The translations under genes were made by a program, and so were the position numbers. Below, piece after piece: positions 1 through 9,057 of a stretch of DNA of 36,614 nt. The notes under the pieces are model-generated. The model saw only the letters and a program-made list of their open reading frames with translations. It made no database searches and was not told where the DNA came from. This stretch comes from Succinivibrionaceae bacterium (GTDB lineage Bacteria; Pseudomonadota; Gammaproteobacteria; Enterobacterales; Succinivibrionaceae). The stretch is from positions 1 to 36,614 of the forward strand of contig JAILEI010000106.1 of the NCBI GenBank assembly GCA_024688225.1, in the 5' to 3' direction. How positions within the stretch are numbered: the stretch's first letter is position 1; each line of letters opens with the position of its first letter.

Positions 1-1
1 A

Positions 2-280
2 GTTGCGGGGGCCCCGGCCGCCGCTGGCGCCGCAGCCCCGCGCCGCGCCATGGCCTTCAGCCTCGATGCCTACGCCCCCACCACCCGCTCCGAGGCATTG
101 CTGCTGCTGCGCAAGGCCGCGGACTATTTCCAGAAGGCCGAGCCCACCAGCCCGGTGCCTTTCCTCATCAAGCGTGCCGTGCGCATGGCTGAGATGAATT
201 TCATAGAATTACTGGGTGAGATTGACCAGAATGCCCTCGACCGTGGCCGTGAGCAGCTGGGCGTTCCCAGACCAGAGTGA
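2..280 (+). CDS. tssA: T6SS protein TssA (ImpA/VasJ family), C-terminal fragment, truncated by window start
   Basis: Frame 2 is open from the window edge; C-terminal 'RSEALLLLRKAADYFQKAEPTSPVPFLIKRAVRMAEMNFIELLGE' is typical of the TssA/ImpA tail; directly upstream of tssB. Confidence 0.85.
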   Translation, partial: VAGAPAAAGAAAPRRAMAFSLDAYAPTTRSEALLLLRKAADYFQKAEPTSPVPFLIKRAVRMAEMNFIELLGEIDQNALDRGREQLGVPRPE

Positions 281-305
281 CAGTGCCTGATACAAGGAGA
301 TACAT

Positions 306-845
306 ATGGCTAACAGTCAGAAGTTTGTCGCCAAGAACCGCGCCCCCCGGGTACAGGTTGAGTATGACGTCGAGTTGTACGGCGCCGAGAAGAAGGTCAA
401 CCTGCCCTTCGTCATGGGTGTGATGTCGGATCTTTCCGGCAAGCCCGCTGAGCCGCTTCCCAAGGTTGAGGACCGCCAGTTCCTCGAGGTTGACGCCGAG
501 AACCTCAACGACCGCATGAAGAGCATCAAGCCGCGCGTGGCCTTCAACGTCCCGAACGTGATGAGCAACGATGGCAGCAGCATCGCCGTGGACATGACCT
601 TCAACAACATGGATGACTTTGCCCCGGACAAGGTTGCCGAGAAGGTCGACGGCCTCAAGGAACTGCTCGAGGCCCGCAAGCAGCTCTCCAACCTCCTCTC
701 CTACATGGACGGCAAGTCCGGCGCCGAGGAGCTCATCAACAAGCTGCTCGAGGATCCCGCCCTGCTCAAGGCCCTTGCCGACAAGGCCAAGGCCCCGGCT
801 GCCGAGGCTGCCCCGGCCGCTGATGGCGAGAAGCCCGCGGAATAG
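306..845 (+). CDS. tssB: T6SS contractile sheath small subunit TssB (VipA)
   Basis: 179 aa; 'KFVAKNRAPRVQVEYDVELYGAEKKVNLPFVMGVMSDLSG' TssB signature; RBS AAGGAG upstream. Confidence 0.96.
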   Translation: MANSQKFVAKNRAPRVQVEYDVELYGAEKKVNLPFVMGVMSDLSGKPAEPLPKVEDRQFLEVDAENLNDRMKSIKPRVAFNVPNVMSNDGSSIAVDMTFNNMDDFAPDKVAEKVDGLKELLEARKQLSNLLSYMDGKSGAEELINKLLEDPALLKALADKAKAPAAEAAPAADGEKPAE

Positions 846-871
846 TTTTACCCTAAGGAGAATCTAACCAA

Positions 872-2353
872 ATGACTGACACTTTGCAGGAACAAAAGCA
901 GGAGGGTTCCACCCTTGAGCTGTCGGACTTTGAGAAGCTGCTGAACGAGGAGTTCAAGCCCAAGTCCGAGGAGGCGTCCACCGCTGTCCAGGGCGCGGTC
1001 AAGACCCTGGTCTCCCAGGCGCTTGAGAACGCCAGCCTCGTCTCCGGCAACGCCATCAAGACCATCGAGGGCATCATCGCCGAGCTCGACAAGAAGCTCT
1101 CCGCCCAGGTCAACGAGATCATCCACCACAAGGACTTCGAGGCGCTCGAGGGCTCCTGGCGCGGCCTCTCCTACCTGGTGAACAACACCGCCACCAGCGA
1201 CAGCCTCAAGATCCGCGTCATGAACGTGAACAAGAAGGAGCTCTCCAAGGAGCTCAAGAAGTTCAAGGGCACCTCCTGGGACCAGAGCCCGATGTTCAAG
1301 AAGATCTACGAGGAGGAGTACGGCACCGCCGGCGGCGAGCCCTTTGGCTGCCTGATTGGCGACTACTACTTCAACCAGACCGCCCCGGACATCGAGCTGC
1401 TCAAGGGCATCTCCCAGATTGCCGCCGCCGCGCACGCGCCGTTCATCAGCGCCGCCGACCCGAGCATGATCAACCTCGACTCCTGGCAGGACCTCTCCAA
1501 CCCGCGTGACCTGACCAAGATCTTCACCACCCCCGAGTATGCCGCCTGGCGTTCCTTCCGTGACTCCGACGACAGCCGCTATGTGGCGCTGACCATGCCC
1601 CGCGTGCTCTCCCGCAGCCCCTACGGCCCGGACACCAACCCGGTCGAGGGCTTCAACTTCACCGAGGAGACTGGCGCCGGCAACAGCGACAACTACAACT
1701 GGATGAACGCGGCCTACGCAATGGGCGCCAACATCAACCGCTCCTTTGCGGACTACGGCTGGTGCGCCCACATCCGTGGCGTGGAGTCGGGCGGCATCGT
1801 GCAGAACCTGCCGACCCACACCTTCCCCACCGATGACGGCTCGACCGCCATGAAGTGCCCGACCGAGATCGCGATCACCGACCGCCGCGAGGCCGAGCTC
1901 TCCAAGAACGGCTTCCTGCCCCTGTGCTACTGGAAGAACACTGACTACGCGGTGTTCCTCGGCGGCCAGACGGTGAACAAGCCCCAGGAGTACGACAACC
2001 CGGACGCGACCGCCAACGCCTCGCTTTCGGCCCGCCTGCCGTACATCTTCGCGGCGTCCCGCTTTGCCCACTACCTCAAGTGCATCGTCCGTGACAAGAT
2101 CGGCTCGTTCAAGGAGCGCGCCGACATGGAGAAGTGGCTGTCTGACTGGATCAGCAACTACGTGACCTCCGACCCGAACGCCACCGAGGAGGTGAAGGCC
2201 AAGTACCCGCTCGCCGAGGCCAAGGTCGAGGTGAACGAGATCGAGGGCCAGCCGGGCTACTACAGCGCGCGCTTCTACCTGCGCCCGCACTACCAGCTGG
2301 AGGGCCTGACCACCTCGCTGCGCCTCACCAGCAAGATGCCCACCGGCAAGTAG
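872..2353 (+). CDS. tssC: T6SS contractile sheath large subunit TssC (VipB)
   Basis: 493 aa; 'EGSWRGLSYLVNNTATSDSLKIRVMNVNKKEL', 'YWKNTDYAVFLGGQTVNKP', 'ARFYLRPHYQLEGLTTSLRLTSKMP'. Confidence 0.97.
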   Translation: MTDTLQEQKQEGSTLELSDFEKLLNEEFKPKSEEASTAVQGAVKTLVSQALENASLVSGNAIKTIEGIIAELDKKLSAQVNEIIHHKDFEALEGSWRGLSYLVNNTATSDSLKIRVMNVNKKELSKELKKFKGTSWDQSPMFKKIYEEEYGTAGGEPFGCLIGDYYFNQTAPDIELLKGISQIAAAAHAPFISAADPSMINLDSWQDLSNPRDLTKIFTTPEYAAWRSFRDSDDSRYVALTMPRVLSRSPYGPDTNPVEGFNFTEETGAGNSDNYNWMNAAYAMGANINRSFADYGWCAHIRGVESGGIVQNLPTHTFPTDDGSTAMKCPTEIAITDRREAELSKNGFLPLCYWKNTDYAVFLGGQTVNKPQEYDNPDATANASLSARLPYIFAASRFAHYLKCIVRDKIGSFKERADMEKWLSDWISNYVTSDPNATEEVKAKYPLAEAKVEVNEIEGQPGYYSARFYLRPHYQLEGLTTSLRLTSKMPTGK

Positions 2354-2372
2354 CCCTGGGCCAAGTGAAAGG

Positions 2373-2399
2373 GGGGATCCTCAGGGATCCCCTTTTTTT
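2373..2399 (+). terminator. Rho-independent terminator after tssC
   Basis: GGGGATCC-TCAG-GGATCCCC followed by TTTTTTT, 20 bp after the tssC stop. Confidence 0.85.
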
Positions 2400-2565
2400 G
2401 CGGTTCCCGGGAACCAGATTGAACACCCCGTCACAAATGGCCCTGCCAGGTTGCAAAACCATTTCGTGATTAAGGCGTTTTGTGCTAAAAATATTCCCCG
2501 TATGGGCATGCCGCGCCTAGCGGTTGCGTGGGGTTGCGCCCCTAAGTCCAGTTAAGGATCCCAAG

Positions 2566-3051
2566 TTGGCAAACTCAAACGATCGCGGCACAGTCTACCT
2601 GCCTTGCCTGATGAGCAAGATTACCGACTTTGCGGCCGGGGAGAACGACTCCAACGCCGAGGCGCTCCGCAAGGACGTGTTCAAGAACATTGAGCTGATC
2701 CTCAATTCCCGCTGCCGCTCCGAGCGCCAGGACCTCAACAACGATCCCCTCATCTACAAGAGCGTGCTTGGCTTTGGGCTCAAGGACTTCTGCGGCCTGA
2801 CCCGCACCCATGAGAACATTGAGCGGCTGCAGGAGGAGATCGTCGCCCAGATCAACTGGTTCGAGCCGCGAATCAAGCCCTCCTCCCTGCAGGTTCACCT
2901 GCTTTCCGACATTGATGATCCACATGGCATGTACCAGATCGGCATCAACGGCCAGATCATGGTCAACCCCGTCTTCGTGGATTTTTTCTGCGTCACCAAG
3001 ATTGACCTGGAGAGCGGCGAGTGCCGCGTGCTCCCAGGAGTCCCTGAATGA
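2566..3051 (+). CDS. tssE: T6SS baseplate protein TssE (gp25-like), probable TTG start
   Basis: 'DRGTVYLPCLMSKITDF...LKDFCGLTRTHENIERLQEEIVAQINWFEPRI...' gp25/TssE; TTG at 2566 has AAGGA at 2554-2558; the longer ORF call from 2524 has no comparable RBS. Confidence 0.9.
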   Translation: MANSNDRGTVYLPCLMSKITDFAAGENDSNAEALRKDVFKNIELILNSRCRSERQDLNNDPLIYKSVLGFGLKDFCGLTRTHENIERLQEEIVAQINWFEPRIKPSSLQVHLLSDIDDPHGMYQIGINGQIMVNPVFVDFFCVTKIDLESGECRVLPGVPE

Positions 3052-4832
3052 AAGACAACTTCCTCGAATACTACCGGGAAAACCTCTCCCACCTCAGGGA
3101 GCTGGGCGATGAGTTCGCCCGCGACTTCCCCAAGGTAGCCTCAAAGCTCAGCCTCGACCCCATCGAGTGCCGCGACCCCTATGTGGAGCGCCTGCTCGAG
3201 GGCGCGGCGTTCCTGGCCGCCAAGGTCGAGAAGAAGCTCGACGACGGTTTCCCCCGGGTCATCGAGAACCTCCTGTCGGTGATTGCCCCCTCCTCGCTGA
3301 CCCCCATCCCCGCGGGCGGCGTGCTCAGGATGGGCTCGGGCGCCGCGGTGGAGGTCTCGGGGATCATCCCCACTTCCAAGACCTTCGAGTGCTCCATCCA
3401 GAGCGTCAACACCTCCTGCCGCATCTCCCCCTTCTGGAACACCCGGCTGACCCCGGTTTCCATCGCCAACCCATCCCTGGTGACCCACCTCGACGGCGAT
3501 CTCAACATCCCCGAGATCAAGTCGGCGCTGATCATGGACCTCAGCGGCCTGCCCGGGCCCGGCGACGGCCTCGATGAGATCGACCTCTACTTTGACATGA
3601 CCGACACCAACAGCTCCAACCTCCTGGAGATGCTGATCGCCAATGTCCACGGGGTCTACTTCCAGCAGGACAGCCAGATCAAAAGGCTCGAGGGCGTGTC
3701 CTTCGCCTTCACCGCGGCCACCAAGAGCAACCTCCTCATCAACCGCATCCTCAAGGTGATGCCCAGCGTCACGCTGCTGCAGACCTACCTTGCCTACCCG
3801 GCGTTCTACAAGTTTGTCACCGCCAAGGGGCTCTACAAGGCCCTCGCCCCCTTCGCCGGCAAGCCCGGGCGCCTCATTGTCGCCTTCAACAGCCTGAACG
3901 AGACGCTCCTGCACGCGGTTACCCCCGACTGCATCCTCACCAACTGCCTGCCCGTGCTCAACCTCTTCCCGCAGCGCGCCGAGCGCGTGATCATGGACGC
4001 CAAGCACGAGTACCTGGTGAGCGCCAAGCACAACGAGCCGCTCAACTACGAGATCTTCGCCATCTCCGAGATGCAGTTCTACGATGCCGAGAACAGCGAG
4101 GTGACCCGCGCCTACCCCTTCTTCACCGCCAAGTCCGAGGCGGGGCTCGACTCCGGGCAGAACTTCTTTGCCCTGCACCGCGCGTTGCGCCGGCAGGGCA
4201 TCTACAAGTCCCGCAGCAGCTACCGCAAGACCGAGACCTTTGTCACGGTGAGCGGCGAGGAGTTCATCAGCCAGCAGGACAACCTCACCCAGTTCGCGGC
4301 CGACACCTGGTGCACCAACGCCGACCTGCCGATGCTGGTCACCACCGACCACCGCTTTGCCTCCGGCAAGAGCTTCGGGCAGCTGGTTGACCCCTTCACC
4401 AAGCCCCTGGGGCCGCTGGTCACCTCCGGGAACGAGATCGACTACGAGCGCCTGTCCTTCATCATGATGAACATCAACACGCTCGCCTGGCAGGATCCCA
4501 AGGTCATCCGCAGTGCCATCAGCCGCCTGATCTTCATCAACAGCAAGCGCAACGAGCAGGAAAGCCGGATGCTGTCGCAGGTCATCTCCGACATCACCGC
4601 CGAGAAGCGGATCTTCCGCATCTACAGCCATGGCGCGGTCTACTTTGAGCAGGGCATCGAGATGGACCTCACCGTCAGCAAGTCGCAGGCTGCCGGCTCA
4701 GGCATCTTCTCCTTCGGGCTGATGCTGGTCCACGTGATTGCCGACTTTGCCCCCATGAACCTCGTCATCAAGATCAACCTTTGTGAGAAGGATCGCGGAC
4801 TGCTTTACTCATGGACCAACTTAGAAAAATAA
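3048..4832 (+). CDS. tssF: T6SS baseplate protein TssF (VasA)
   Basis: 594 aa; 'FLEYYRENLSHLRELGDEFARDFPKVASKLSLDPIECRDPYVERLLEGAAFLAAKVEKKLDDGFPR'. Confidence 0.96.
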   Translation: MKDNFLEYYRENLSHLRELGDEFARDFPKVASKLSLDPIECRDPYVERLLEGAAFLAAKVEKKLDDGFPRVIENLLSVIAPSSLTPIPAGGVLRMGSGAAVEVSGIIPTSKTFECSIQSVNTSCRISPFWNTRLTPVSIANPSLVTHLDGDLNIPEIKSALIMDLSGLPGPGDGLDEIDLYFDMTDTNSSNLLEMLIANVHGVYFQQDSQIKRLEGVSFAFTAATKSNLLINRILKVMPSVTLLQTYLAYPAFYKFVTAKGLYKALAPFAGKPGRLIVAFNSLNETLLHAVTPDCILTNCLPVLNLFPQRAERVIMDAKHEYLVSAKHNEPLNYEIFAISEMQFYDAENSEVTRAYPFFTAKSEAGLDSGQNFFALHRALRRQGIYKSRSSYRKTETFVTVSGEEFISQQDNLTQFAADTWCTNADLPMLVTTDHRFASGKSFGQLVDPFTKPLGPLVTSGNEIDYERLSFIMMNINTLAWQDPKVIRSAISRLIFINSKRNEQESRMLSQVISDITAEKRIFRIYSHGAVYFEQGIEMDLTVSKSQAAGSGIFSFGLMLVHVIADFAPMNLVIKINLCEKDRGLLYSWTNLEK

Positions 4833-5857
4833 TCCGCCGCAGCATCAAGAGGATGGAGGCCAACGGCCGGCCCGTTGACTTCTTCGAGCTGCTGCGCCGC
4901 TGTGAGCAGGGCAACCCGGACAAGCCCCGGGTGGGCAACGACAGCACCGCGCGCAACGAGTACGTGCGCCTGGGGCAGATGCCCTTCCTCAAGTTCCCCG
5001 AGACCGAGATCTCCAAGATTGTCGAGCTCGACGACCCCAACCAGCAGGTCCTGGTCCTGGTCTACTTCATGGGGTTGCTGGGGGTCAACGGCCCGCTGCC
5101 CCTGGAACTGACCGACTTCATCTACCAGCGCGCGCTCAACCATTACGACCATGCGCCGCGGCGCTTCCTCGACATCATCAACCACCGCTTCATCAGCCTG
5201 TTCTACCGGGCCTTTGTCGAGGGCAGCCCCGCGGTGGGCTTCGACCGCCCCGCCCAGGCGCCGGTTAAGTACATGCTCGGGTCGCTCTCGGGCATCCCCG
5301 CGGTTGATGGCTACCACGCCAGCACCTACGCCCCCGCGGCGATGAGCGGCTACATGTGCATGCGCACCGGCAGCGTCTCGGGCCTGCGCTCGCTGCTCTA
5401 CCACTACTTTGACACCAACATCCGCGTCTACGACCTCACCGAGCACCGCAACGCCATGCCCCCTGAGCTGTACTGCCGCATCGGGCACCGCGACACCTGC
5501 ACCCTCGGGGCCAGCGCCCAGATCGGCGCCCACTACCTGACCGTCAGCGGGCTGTGCATCCTCGAGCTGGGCCCGGTGCCCTTCAGCCGCTGCGTGGACT
5601 TCTTCCCGGGCGGCAAGCACTACAGGGACCTGTGCTCCATGGTCGAGATGTACCTGCAAAAGCCCACCGAGTACGACATCGTGTTCCTGCTCAGGAGCGA
5701 GACCGTGCCCACCGCCAGGCTCAACAGCACCCACGCCCTGGGGCGCAACAGCTTCCTCGCCTGGGGCGCCACCCGCCCGCAGGTGACCCGCATGACCATT
5801 AATGCCTCAAGGCTCAACCGCGGGCGCGACGCCGCCACCCTGCAGCGCCGCCAGTAG
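4811..5857 (+). CDS. tssG: T6SS baseplate protein TssG (VasB)
   Basis: 348 aa, overlaps the tssF 3' end; 'FFELLRRCEQGNPDKPRVGND', 'LGLLGVNGPLPLELTDFIYQRALNHYDHAPRRFLDIINHRFISLFYRA'. Confidence 0.95.
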   Translation: MDQLRKIIRRSIKRMEANGRPVDFFELLRRCEQGNPDKPRVGNDSTARNEYVRLGQMPFLKFPETEISKIVELDDPNQQVLVLVYFMGLLGVNGPLPLELTDFIYQRALNHYDHAPRRFLDIINHRFISLFYRAFVEGSPAVGFDRPAQAPVKYMLGSLSGIPAVDGYHASTYAPAAMSGYMCMRTGSVSGLRSLLYHYFDTNIRVYDLTEHRNAMPPELYCRIGHRDTCTLGASAQIGAHYLTVSGLCILELGPVPFSRCVDFFPGGKHYRDLCSMVEMYLQKPTEYDIVFLLRSETVPTARLNSTHALGRNSFLAWGATRPQVTRMTINASRLNRGRDAATLQRRQ

Positions 5858-5899
5858 GCAAACCCATCTAGCAACCACGACAAGGAGAAAACCAAAGGA

Positions 5900-8557
5900 A
5901 TGATCAAGTTCAAGCGCAACCAACTGTTCGGCAGGCTGGACGCCATCGCCTACAAGGCCCTGGAGAGCGCCACCGTGCTGTGCAAGACCCGGGGCAACCC
6001 CTACGTTGACCTCAGCCACTTCATCAACCAGCTGCTCATGGGCCAGCAGAATGACCTGCACGAGATCGTCCGCCACTTCGGCATCGACGAGAGCAAGCTC
6101 TCGCGCGACCTGACCGCGGCGCTGGACCGCCTGCAGCGCGGGGCCCTGGCCATCTCCGACTTCAGCCCCACCCTCGAGGTGATGGTCAAGGAGGCCTGGA
6201 TGATCGCCTCGCTGATGTTCGGCAACCGCAACATCCGCGTCGGCCACCTCATCCTCGCGCTCAAGCTCAACGAGAACATCCGCCGCGACCTGCACGACAT
6301 CAGCGGCGAGTTCGTCAAGGTCAACGGCGACCTGCTCCAGGAGCAGTTTGCCACCATCCTCAAGAACTCCCAGGAGAGTGCGGCCCCCATCACCCCCGAC
6401 TCCTCGTCCGGCGGATCCACCGGGCAGGCCGAGAAGATGATGAGCGACCCGGCCATGGGCAAGGGCGAGGCCCTCGCGCGCTACACCGTTGACCTCACCG
6501 CCAAGGCCAAGGAAGGCAAGGGCGACCACATCGTCGGGCGCGACGAGGAAATCCGCAAGATGATGGACATCCTGCTCCGCCGCCGCCAGAACAACCCGAT
6601 CCTCACCGGCGAGGCCGGCGTGGGCAAGACCGCCGTGGTTGAGGGCTTTGCCGAGCGCCTGGCCTCCGGCGACGTCCCGGACGCGCTCAAGGGCACCACC
6701 CTGCGCTCCCTCGACATCGGCCTGCTGCAGGCCGGCGCCTCGATGAAGGGCGAGTTCGAGAACCGCCTCAAGTCAGTGATTGAGGAGGTGCAGAACTCCG
6801 ACACCCCGATCATCCTCTTCATCGACGAGGCCCACACCCTGATCGGCGCCGGCGGCGCCGCGGGCCAGAACGATGCCGCCAACCTGCTCAAGCCGGCGCT
6901 CGCGCGCGGCCAGCTGCGCTGCATCGCGGCCACCACCTACCAGGAGTACATCAAGTACTTCGAGAAGGATCCGGCCCTCACCCGCCGCTTCGAGAACATC
7001 CTGGTCCAGGAGCCGGATGACGAGAAGGCCGTGGAGATGCTGCGCGGCATGGTCGGCATGCTCGAGAAGCACCACAAGGTCAAGATCATGGACGAGGCCC
7101 TCGAGACCACCGTCAAGCTGTCGCGCCGCTACATCCCGACCCGCCAGCTCCCCGACAAGGGCGTGAGCATCCTCGACACCGCCTGCGCCAAGGTCGCGCT
7201 CTCGCAGAACGCCGAGCCCGCGAACCTCGAGTTCACCCGCCGCAAGATTGAGGCCATGAAGCTTGAGATCTCGATCCTCGAGAAGGAGCAGAAGGAGGGC
7301 TTCGACCACTCCGAGCTCCTCACCGAGCTCCACGAGAAGCTCGGGCGCCTCGAGGCCGAGGAGAAGCGCCTGTCGGAGAAACTGGCCAAGACCCGCGAGA
7401 TGGCCCAGGCCTACCTCAAGCTGCGCGAGGAGAGCGCCGCCGACGAGGCGGTCGCCGAGCAGAACCGCGGCGAGCTCAAGCGCCTGCGCGAGGAACTCGA
7501 GGAGTTCCAGGGCGAGGAGGTCATGTTCCTGCCTGAGGTCGACGCCCAGGCGGTCAGCTCCGTCATCTCCGAGTGGACCGGCATCCCGCTGGGCCGCATG
7601 GTGCGCAACGAAATCGAGGGCGTGCTCAACCTCGCCTCCGCGATGAAGGAGCGCGTCGCCGGCCAGGACCACGCGCTGGACCTCATCGCCAAGCGCATCA
7701 CCACGGCCCGCGCCTCGCTCGCCGACCCCAACCGCCCCATCGCGGTGCTCATGCTCGCCGGCCCCTCGGGCGTCGGCAAGACCGAGACCGCGCTCACCCT
7801 GGCGACCCAGATGTACGGCAGCGAGAACAACCTCATCACCATCAACATGAGCGAGTTCCAGGAGTCCCATACCGTCTCCACCCTCAAGGGAGCGCCTCCC
7901 GGGTACGTCGGCTATGGCGAGGGCGGCGTGCTCACCGAGGCGGTGCGCAAGCGGCCCTACAGCGTGGTGCTGCTCGACGAGGTCGAGAAGGCCCACAAGG
8001 ATGTCCACGAGCTGTTCTTCCAGGTCTTTGACAAGGGCCGCATGGAGGATGGCTCCGGGCGCCTCATCAACTTCCGCAACACCGTGATCATCCTCACCAC
8101 CAACGTGGGCGACGACGCGATCATGAGGCTGTGCCAGGATGAGGACAACTACCCGGACACCAAGGTGCTCGAGGAGGCGGTGCGCCCGGCCATGGAGCGG
8201 GTCTTCCCGCAGGCGCTGCTGGGCCGTCTCTCCATCATCCCGTTCTTCCCGCTGGGCAAGAAGGTGCTGCGCAGCATCATCGACCTCAAGCTCGCGAAGA
8301 TCGTCAAGCGGGTGAAGGAGAACTACCGCGCGACCTTCACGTACACCGAGAACGTGCGCGACGAGATCATCAAGCGCTGCAACAACGTTGCCTCCGGCGC
8401 CCGCCTCATCGACGCGATCATCAACAACGACCTCCTGCCTGAGGTGAGCGCGGAGTTCCTGCGCAACACCATGGAGGGCAAGGAGATGACCGAGGTCACG
8501 GCGGACGTTGCCGACGGCAAGTTCACCTTCGACTTCAAGTTCAAGGAGGTCGAGTAG
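5900..8557 (+). CDS. tssH: T6SS AAA+ ATPase TssH (ClpV)
   Basis: 885 aa; Walker A motifs GEAGVGKT and GPSGVGKT, Walker B IILFIDEAH, Clp-N-like N-terminus; located between tssG and PAAR. Confidence 0.96.
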   Translation: MIKFKRNQLFGRLDAIAYKALESATVLCKTRGNPYVDLSHFINQLLMGQQNDLHEIVRHFGIDESKLSRDLTAALDRLQRGALAISDFSPTLEVMVKEAWMIASLMFGNRNIRVGHLILALKLNENIRRDLHDISGEFVKVNGDLLQEQFATILKNSQESAAPITPDSSSGGSTGQAEKMMSDPAMGKGEALARYTVDLTAKAKEGKGDHIVGRDEEIRKMMDILLRRRQNNPILTGEAGVGKTAVVEGFAERLASGDVPDALKGTTLRSLDIGLLQAGASMKGEFENRLKSVIEEVQNSDTPIILFIDEAHTLIGAGGAAGQNDAANLLKPALARGQLRCIAATTYQEYIKYFEKDPALTRRFENILVQEPDDEKAVEMLRGMVGMLEKHHKVKIMDEALETTVKLSRRYIPTRQLPDKGVSILDTACAKVALSQNAEPANLEFTRRKIEAMKLEISILEKEQKEGFDHSELLTELHEKLGRLEAEEKRLSEKLAKTREMAQAYLKLREESAADEAVAEQNRGELKRLREELEEFQGEEVMFLPEVDAQAVSSVISEWTGIPLGRMVRNEIEGVLNLASAMKERVAGQDHALDLIAKRITTARASLADPNRPIAVLMLAGPSGVGKTETALTLATQMYGSENNLITINMSEFQESHTVSTLKGAPPGYVGYGEGGVLTEAVRKRPYSVVLLDEVEKAHKDVHELFFQVFDKGRMEDGSGRLINFRNTVIILTTNVGDDAIMRLCQDEDNYPDTKVLEEAVRPAMERVFPQALLGRLSIIPFFPLGKKVLRSIIDLKLAKIVKRVKENYRATFTYTENVRDEIIKRCNNVASGARLIDAIINNDLLPEVSAEFLRNTMEGKEMTEVTADVADGKFTFDFKFKEVE

Positions 8558-8564
8558 CCTGTCC

Positions 8565-8587
8565 GGCCGGGGGCACTGCCCCCGGCC
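8565..8587 (+). repeat. GC-rich inverted repeat (hairpin 1) after clpV
   Basis: GGCCGGGGGCA-C-TGCCCCCGGCC immediately after the clpV stop. Confidence 0.8.
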
Positions 8588-8629
8588 CTGCGCGGCCGTG
8601 CCCTCATGAAGGGCACGGCCGCGCAGGGC
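8585..8629 (+). repeat. 20-bp perfect inverted repeat (hairpin 2) after clpV
   Basis: GCCCTGCGCGGCCGTGCCCT-CATGA-AGGGCACGGCCGCGCAGGGC; no T-run follows. Confidence 0.85.
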
Positions 8630-8662
8630 TTGAAAATGACGGTCACTGCGCTATGCTATAAT
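8630..8662 (+). promoter_or_regulatory. Candidate extended -10 promoter for PAAR-tssJKLM
   Basis: TGCTATAAT (TGnTATAAT) with TATAAT at 8657-8662; a TTGAAA at 8630-8635 has a long 21-nt spacer, so the extended -10 element is the main support. Confidence 0.6.
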
Positions 8663-8717
8663 TAAAATCAAAAGGTAGTGCGCCCTGGGCATTGTGCCCG
8701 GGCCCGAGGAGGTCAGC

Positions 8718-9008
8718 ATGCCCACCCCTGTAGCAACCCTTGCCAACCTCACTGCCACCGGTGATGTGGTGGTCGGCCCTGGTTCCCCACTTACCCTGTG
8801 CAACGGCCTGCCCATGGCCTGCATGGGCGATGCCGTGGCGGGCGCGGTCTGCGTCGGGGTGGTCACCGCCACTACCGCCGTGACCAGGATCATGTGCGGC
8901 CGCCCGGTCGCGGTCATGGGCTCCCCGGTCACCGGCGTGAACCCGATGACGGGCATCCCGGTGGTGACCGCCCTGGCCCTGTGCCCCAGCATCAACCGCA
9001 TCATGTAG
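8718..9008 (+). CDS. PAAR-domain spike-tip protein (His-free variant)
   Basis: 'TGDVVVGPGSPLTLCNGLPMACMGDAVAGAVC...VTRIMCGRPVAVMGSPVTGVNPMTGIPVVTALALCPSINRIM'; ATG at 8718 with GAGGAGG upstream. Confidence 0.85.
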   Translation: MPTPVATLANLTATGDVVVGPGSPLTLCNGLPMACMGDAVAGAVCVGVVTATTAVTRIMCGRPVAVMGSPVTGVNPMTGIPVVTALALCPSINRIM

Positions 9009-9057
9009 TGATGCCCAGGACTGGGGCCAGGGGCCCCAGTATGGAGAAGACCCAGAA

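Noticed and set aside
848-2290. 480-aa antisense ORF opposite tssC
   Set aside because: Shadow ORF of a high-GC gene; no RBS context or recognisable motif.
3141-4631. 496-aa antisense ORF opposite tssF
   Set aside because: Shadow ORF; low-complexity translation.
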